Of a stretch of 7,175 nt of DNA, positions 5,046-7,175 are shown one piece after another. How positions within the stretch are numbered: the stretch's first letter is position 1; each line of letters starts with the position of its first letter. A program made the position numbers and the translations under genes. The notes below the pieces were generated by a model that was not told where the DNA came from, did not search any database, and was given only the letters and a program-made list of their open reading frames with translations. This DNA comes from an uncultured Clostridia bacterium. Its GTDB lineage: Bacteria; Bacillota; Clostridia; Oscillospirales; Acutalibacteraceae. The DNA lies in contig CAMYWU010000075.1 in assembly GCA_947302895.1 (NCBI GenBank), positions 1 to 7,175 of the forward strand, written 5' to 3'.

Positions 5046-6476
5046 ATGGATAAATATAAAAAACTGGCAACAAACACAATAATATTTGCAATAGGAACCT
5101 TTTCTTCAAAGGTTCTGAGCTTCCTTTTAATGCCGTTTGTAACAAGAATGATGGCAACGGGGGAATACGGTGCTGCAGACCTTGTTCAGCAGACCGCAAA
5201 CGTTCTAATCCCGATTGTTTTTCTTCAGATTAATTCGGCAGCGCTTCGATTTGCGCTTGATAAGGCTTCAGATAAAAAAGAGGTTTTCACCGTTGGCGTG
5301 AGAACAACTATTCAGGGCTTTATTGTTTTTCTTTTCTTTGCATACCCGATAAGCCGAATTGAAATAAACGATTTCAGACTTGGCGATTATATTGTTCTTA
5401 TATACGCTTTTGTTCTCGTTTCGGGAACAAGGCAGCTTTGTCAGCAATTTGTTAGAGGCTGCGGCCACGTTAAGACCTTTGCAATAGACGGAATTATTGC
5501 AACTGCAACAACTCTTTTGTTTACAATTCTTTTCCTCGGTCCGCTTCACTGGGGAGTTACGGGCTATATTGCGGCAATAATAGCATCGGATGCTTGTTCA
5601 ATAGCCTTCTTCTTCATAACCCAGAAGCTTTATAAATACGTTTCTTTCGGAAAGATTTCGAAGAAACTGAGAACTGATATGCTCAAGTATTCGATTCCGC
5701 TTATGCCAACAATTATTCTTTGGTGGGTTATCAATGTTTCAGACAGGTATATGGTAACCTATTTCATAGATTCCTCAGCAAACGGACTCTATACTGCGGC
5801 TTCAAAAATTCCTAATTTTATTATTATGTTTTCCTCGATTTTCATCGATGCATGGCAGCTTTCGGCTGTTGATGAATACGAAAACAATGATGTTGCAAAG
5901 TTCTTTACAAAGGTGTTCAGAGTATACAGCGGCGGTATATTTGCTGTTGCATCAATACTGATACTCTTCTGTCAGTTCTTTACAAAAATACTTGTTGCCA
6001 AGAGCTATTACGACTCCTGGCACTATGTTCCGATTCTGATTATCGCAACCTCTATGAGCTGTCTTGTAAACTTCCTTGCAAGCGTTTATATGGCTGAAAA
6101 GAAAAGCGTTATGGCAATGGTTACGGCTCTTTCGGGTGCGGCAACGAATGTTATTCTCAATCTGCTGTTGATCCCCCGTATCGGCGCAAACGGTGCGGCA
6201 ATTGCAACGGTTATATCCTTTGCGGTTGTTTTCGCATCAAGGGGACTGAACACAAGAAGATATGTAAAAATCCGCTTCAAGCCGCTTCTTTTGCTTGCGG
6301 AAATCTCAATACTTGCGCTTCAGTGCATTGTTATGCTTTCCCAGCAGAGCGGAGTATTTATGTATGCTATCGAGATTGTTCTCGTTGCGGCAATGCTTCT
6401 TTTAAATATCAAGCCGATTAAGGAACTTATAAATCTTCTTATTAATAAATTCATCAAGAAGAACAAAAAAGCATAA
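5046..6476 (+). CDS. Polysaccharide/oligosaccharide flippase (Wzx-like, MOP superfamily)
   Basis: A 476-residue integral membrane protein, the normal length for Wzx-type exporters that flip lipid-linked oligosaccharides across the cytoplasmic membrane. Seen: an N-terminal signature NTIIFAIGTFSSKVLSFLL with LMPFVTRMMATGEYGAADL (about 10-46), many hydrophobic segments consistent with 12-14 membrane helices, and the mid-protein pattern YSIPLMP (215-221) then DRYMVTYF and GLYTAASKIPN (233-257). The C-terminus is basic and cytoplasmic. AGGA at 5035-5038 lies 7 nt before the ATG. It starts 27 nt after the interrupted membrane-protein gene, so it is probably the last gene of the proBA transcript. 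No glycosyltransferase or other polysaccharide gene is in the window, so the substrate cannot be told; teichoic acid, capsule and peptidoglycan-type exporters of this superfamily are all possible. Confidence 0.88.
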   Translation: MDKYKKLATNTIIFAIGTFSSKVLSFLLMPFVTRMMATGEYGAADLVQQTANVLIPIVFLQINSAALRFALDKASDKKEVFTVGVRTTIQGFIVFLFFAYPISRIEINDFRLGDYIVLIYAFVLVSGTRQLCQQFVRGCGHVKTFAIDGIIATATTLLFTILFLGPLHWGVTGYIAAIIASDACSIAFFFITQKLYKYVSFGKISKKLRTDMLKYSIPLMPTIILWWVINVSDRYMVTYFIDSSANGLYTAASKIPNFIIMFSSIFIDAWQLSAVDEYENNDVAKFFTKVFRVYSGGIFAVASILILFCQFFTKILVAKSYYDSWHYVPILIIATSMSCLVNFLASVYMAEKKSVMAMVTALSGAATNVILNLLLIPRIGANGAAIATVISFAVVFASRGLNTRRYVKIRFKPLLLLAEISILALQCIVMLSQQSGVFMYAIEIVLVAAMLLLNIKPIKELINLLINKFIKKNKKA

Positions 6477-6512
6477 AAGTATTTGTATAAAAGGTATAAT
6501 TTGTATATTACT

Positions 6513-6532
6513 GTTGCGCGGAGCGCAGTTTT
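6513..6532 (+). terminator. Weak terminator candidate after the flippase gene
   Basis: TGCGC (6515-6519) pairs with GCGCA (6523-6527) around GGA, extendable by two G/T pairs, and TTTT (6529-6532) follows. The left arm overlaps the weak -35 of the glgP promoter candidate at 6514-6542, so the two readings compete. Confidence 0.4.
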
Positions 6533-6542
6533 AGTATATAAT
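6514..6542 (+). promoter_or_regulatory. Promoter candidate for glycogen phosphorylase
   Basis: A perfect TATAAT (6537-6542) lies 17 nt after TTGCGC (6514-6519), whose first three bases match the -35 consensus. The start would be near 6549, giving a leader of about 50 nt. Another TATAAT at 6495-6500 has no recognisable -35. The region is AT-rich, so this is moderate evidence only. Confidence 0.4.
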
Positions 6543-6546
6543 AAAC

Positions 6547-6573
6547 AAAACAATCTAAATTTTGGTTGTTTTT
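6547..6573 (+). terminator. Second hairpin with T-run before glgP
   Basis: AAAACAATC (6547-6555) pairs with GGTTGTTTT (6564-6572) over 9 bp including one G/T pair, around an 8-nt loop, ending in TTTTT (6569-6573). It could end the proBA-flippase transcript. If glgP starts near 6549 it would instead lie in the glgP leader. The stem is low in G/C and therefore weak. Confidence 0.4.
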
Positions 6574-6597
6574 ATAAGCACTATTTGGAGGATTTGT

Positions 6598-7175
6598 ATG
6601 AAAAATACACTAACAACTCAGCAAGCTAAAACACTCATCGAGGATAAGCTTTCTCATTATTACGGCGTTTCGCCCGAGACTGCAACCGATGAGCAGTTTT
6701 ACGGTGCTGTTTCTATGATAACACGCGATAAGCTCGCAGAGATGAACGTTGCTTTCAGAAAAACGGCAAAAAAGCAGGACTCAAAGAAAATCTATTATCT
6801 TTCAATGGAATTTCTTATGGGCCGTTCACTTAAGAACAATCTTTATAATCTCGGTTTTATCGAGGTTTTCGAAAAGGCGCTTGCGTCAATGGATGTTAAG
6901 CTTGATAATCTCTTTGAGGTTGAAAGAGATGCAGGTCTCGGAAACGGCGGACTCGGAAGACTTGCTGCCTGCTATCTCGACGGACTTGCAACAAACGGCT
7001 TCCAGTCAATGGGTTATTCGCTCAAATATGAAGCAGGTATCTTCAAGCAGAAGCTTGCAGACGGCTGGCAGACGGAGCTTCCCGATTTATGGCTTCCCTC
7101 AGGTGATGTTTGGCTTGTTCCGAGAAACGAAAGAGCAAGAGAAATCTATTTCGGCGGTCATATTGAAGAGAGCTG
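6598..7175 (+). CDS. glgP: Glycogen/alpha-glucan phosphorylase, 5' part (runs off the right edge)
   Basis: A PLP-dependent GT35 enzyme that releases glucose 1-phosphate from glycogen or maltodextrin using phosphate, in the cytoplasm. The first 192 residues are visible; the family is usually 750-840 residues, so the catalytic lysine region is outside the window. Seen: KIYYLSMEFLMGRSLKNNL (64-82), the strongly conserved ERDAGLGNGGLGRLAACYLD (109-128), then GYSLKYEAGIFKQ (139-151) and DGWQTELPDLWL (155-166). The N-terminus lacks a long extension, as is typical of bacterial forms. GGAGG (6587-6591) lies 6 nt before the ATG. It is separated from the flippase gene by 121 nt containing terminator and promoter candidates, so it is probably its own unit, and codon use looks like its neighbours. 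Whether glycogen or maltodextrin is preferred cannot be told from this part. Confidence 0.95.
   Translation, partial: MKNTLTTQQAKTLIEDKLSHYYGVSPETATDEQFYGAVSMITRDKLAEMNVAFRKTAKKQDSKKIYYLSMEFLMGRSLKNNLYNLGFIEVFEKALASMDVKLDNLFEVERDAGLGNGGLGRLAACYLDGLATNGFQSMGYSLKYEAGIFKQKLADGWQTELPDLWLPSGDVWLVPRNERAREIYFGGHIEES

Overview
The window looks like a spore-forming, gut-type clostridial chromosome (class Clostridia, probably the Ruminococcaceae/Oscillospiraceae side). Evidence: a YpeB-type spore germination gene, strong GGAGG-like ribosome sites, AT-leaning codon use, a Thr/Pro-rich extracellular linker, and a clostridial-style short ProB. Genus-level placement is inference.

Layout. (1) Positions 2-1033, minus strand: 5' part of ypeB, running off the left edge. 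(2) Positions 1034-1647: a divergent intergenic region of about 610 bp, densely folded. It holds a compact multi-arm inverted-repeat element (1129-1377), a pair of about 25-nt direct repeats, an 11-bp G/C-rich hairpin, two heptamer tandem-repeat arrays that are nearly complementary to each other, a terminator-like hairpin, and an extended -10 promoter for the next gene. (3) Positions 1666-6476, plus strand: an apparent operon of proB, proA, a single-pass membrane protein with a propeller-like extracellular domain that is interrupted by an in-frame TGA, and a polysaccharide flippase. (4) Positions 6477-6597: a second intergenic region with promoter and terminator candidates. (5) From 6598: 5' part of a glycogen phosphorylase gene, running off the right edge.

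How the genes work together. ProB and ProA carry out the first two steps from glutamate to proline; proC is not in the window. The membrane protein is joined to proA by a TAATG overlap, and the flippase follows after 27 nt, so the four genes are probably co-transcribed, although the last two have no obvious link to proline. YpeB normally works with the cortex-lytic enzyme SleB during germination; sleB is not directly upstream here. Glycogen phosphorylase mobilises storage glucan and appears to be a separate unit.

Most worth a second look: the in-frame TGA at 4671-4673, with about 114 codons continuing in the same frame and a small hairpin starting 2 nt after it; the tightly packed cloverleaf-like element at 1129-1377; and the recurring pattern of a heptamer array followed by a short triloop hairpin at two intergenic sites. 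No transposase, CRISPR array, tRNA or rRNA was seen.
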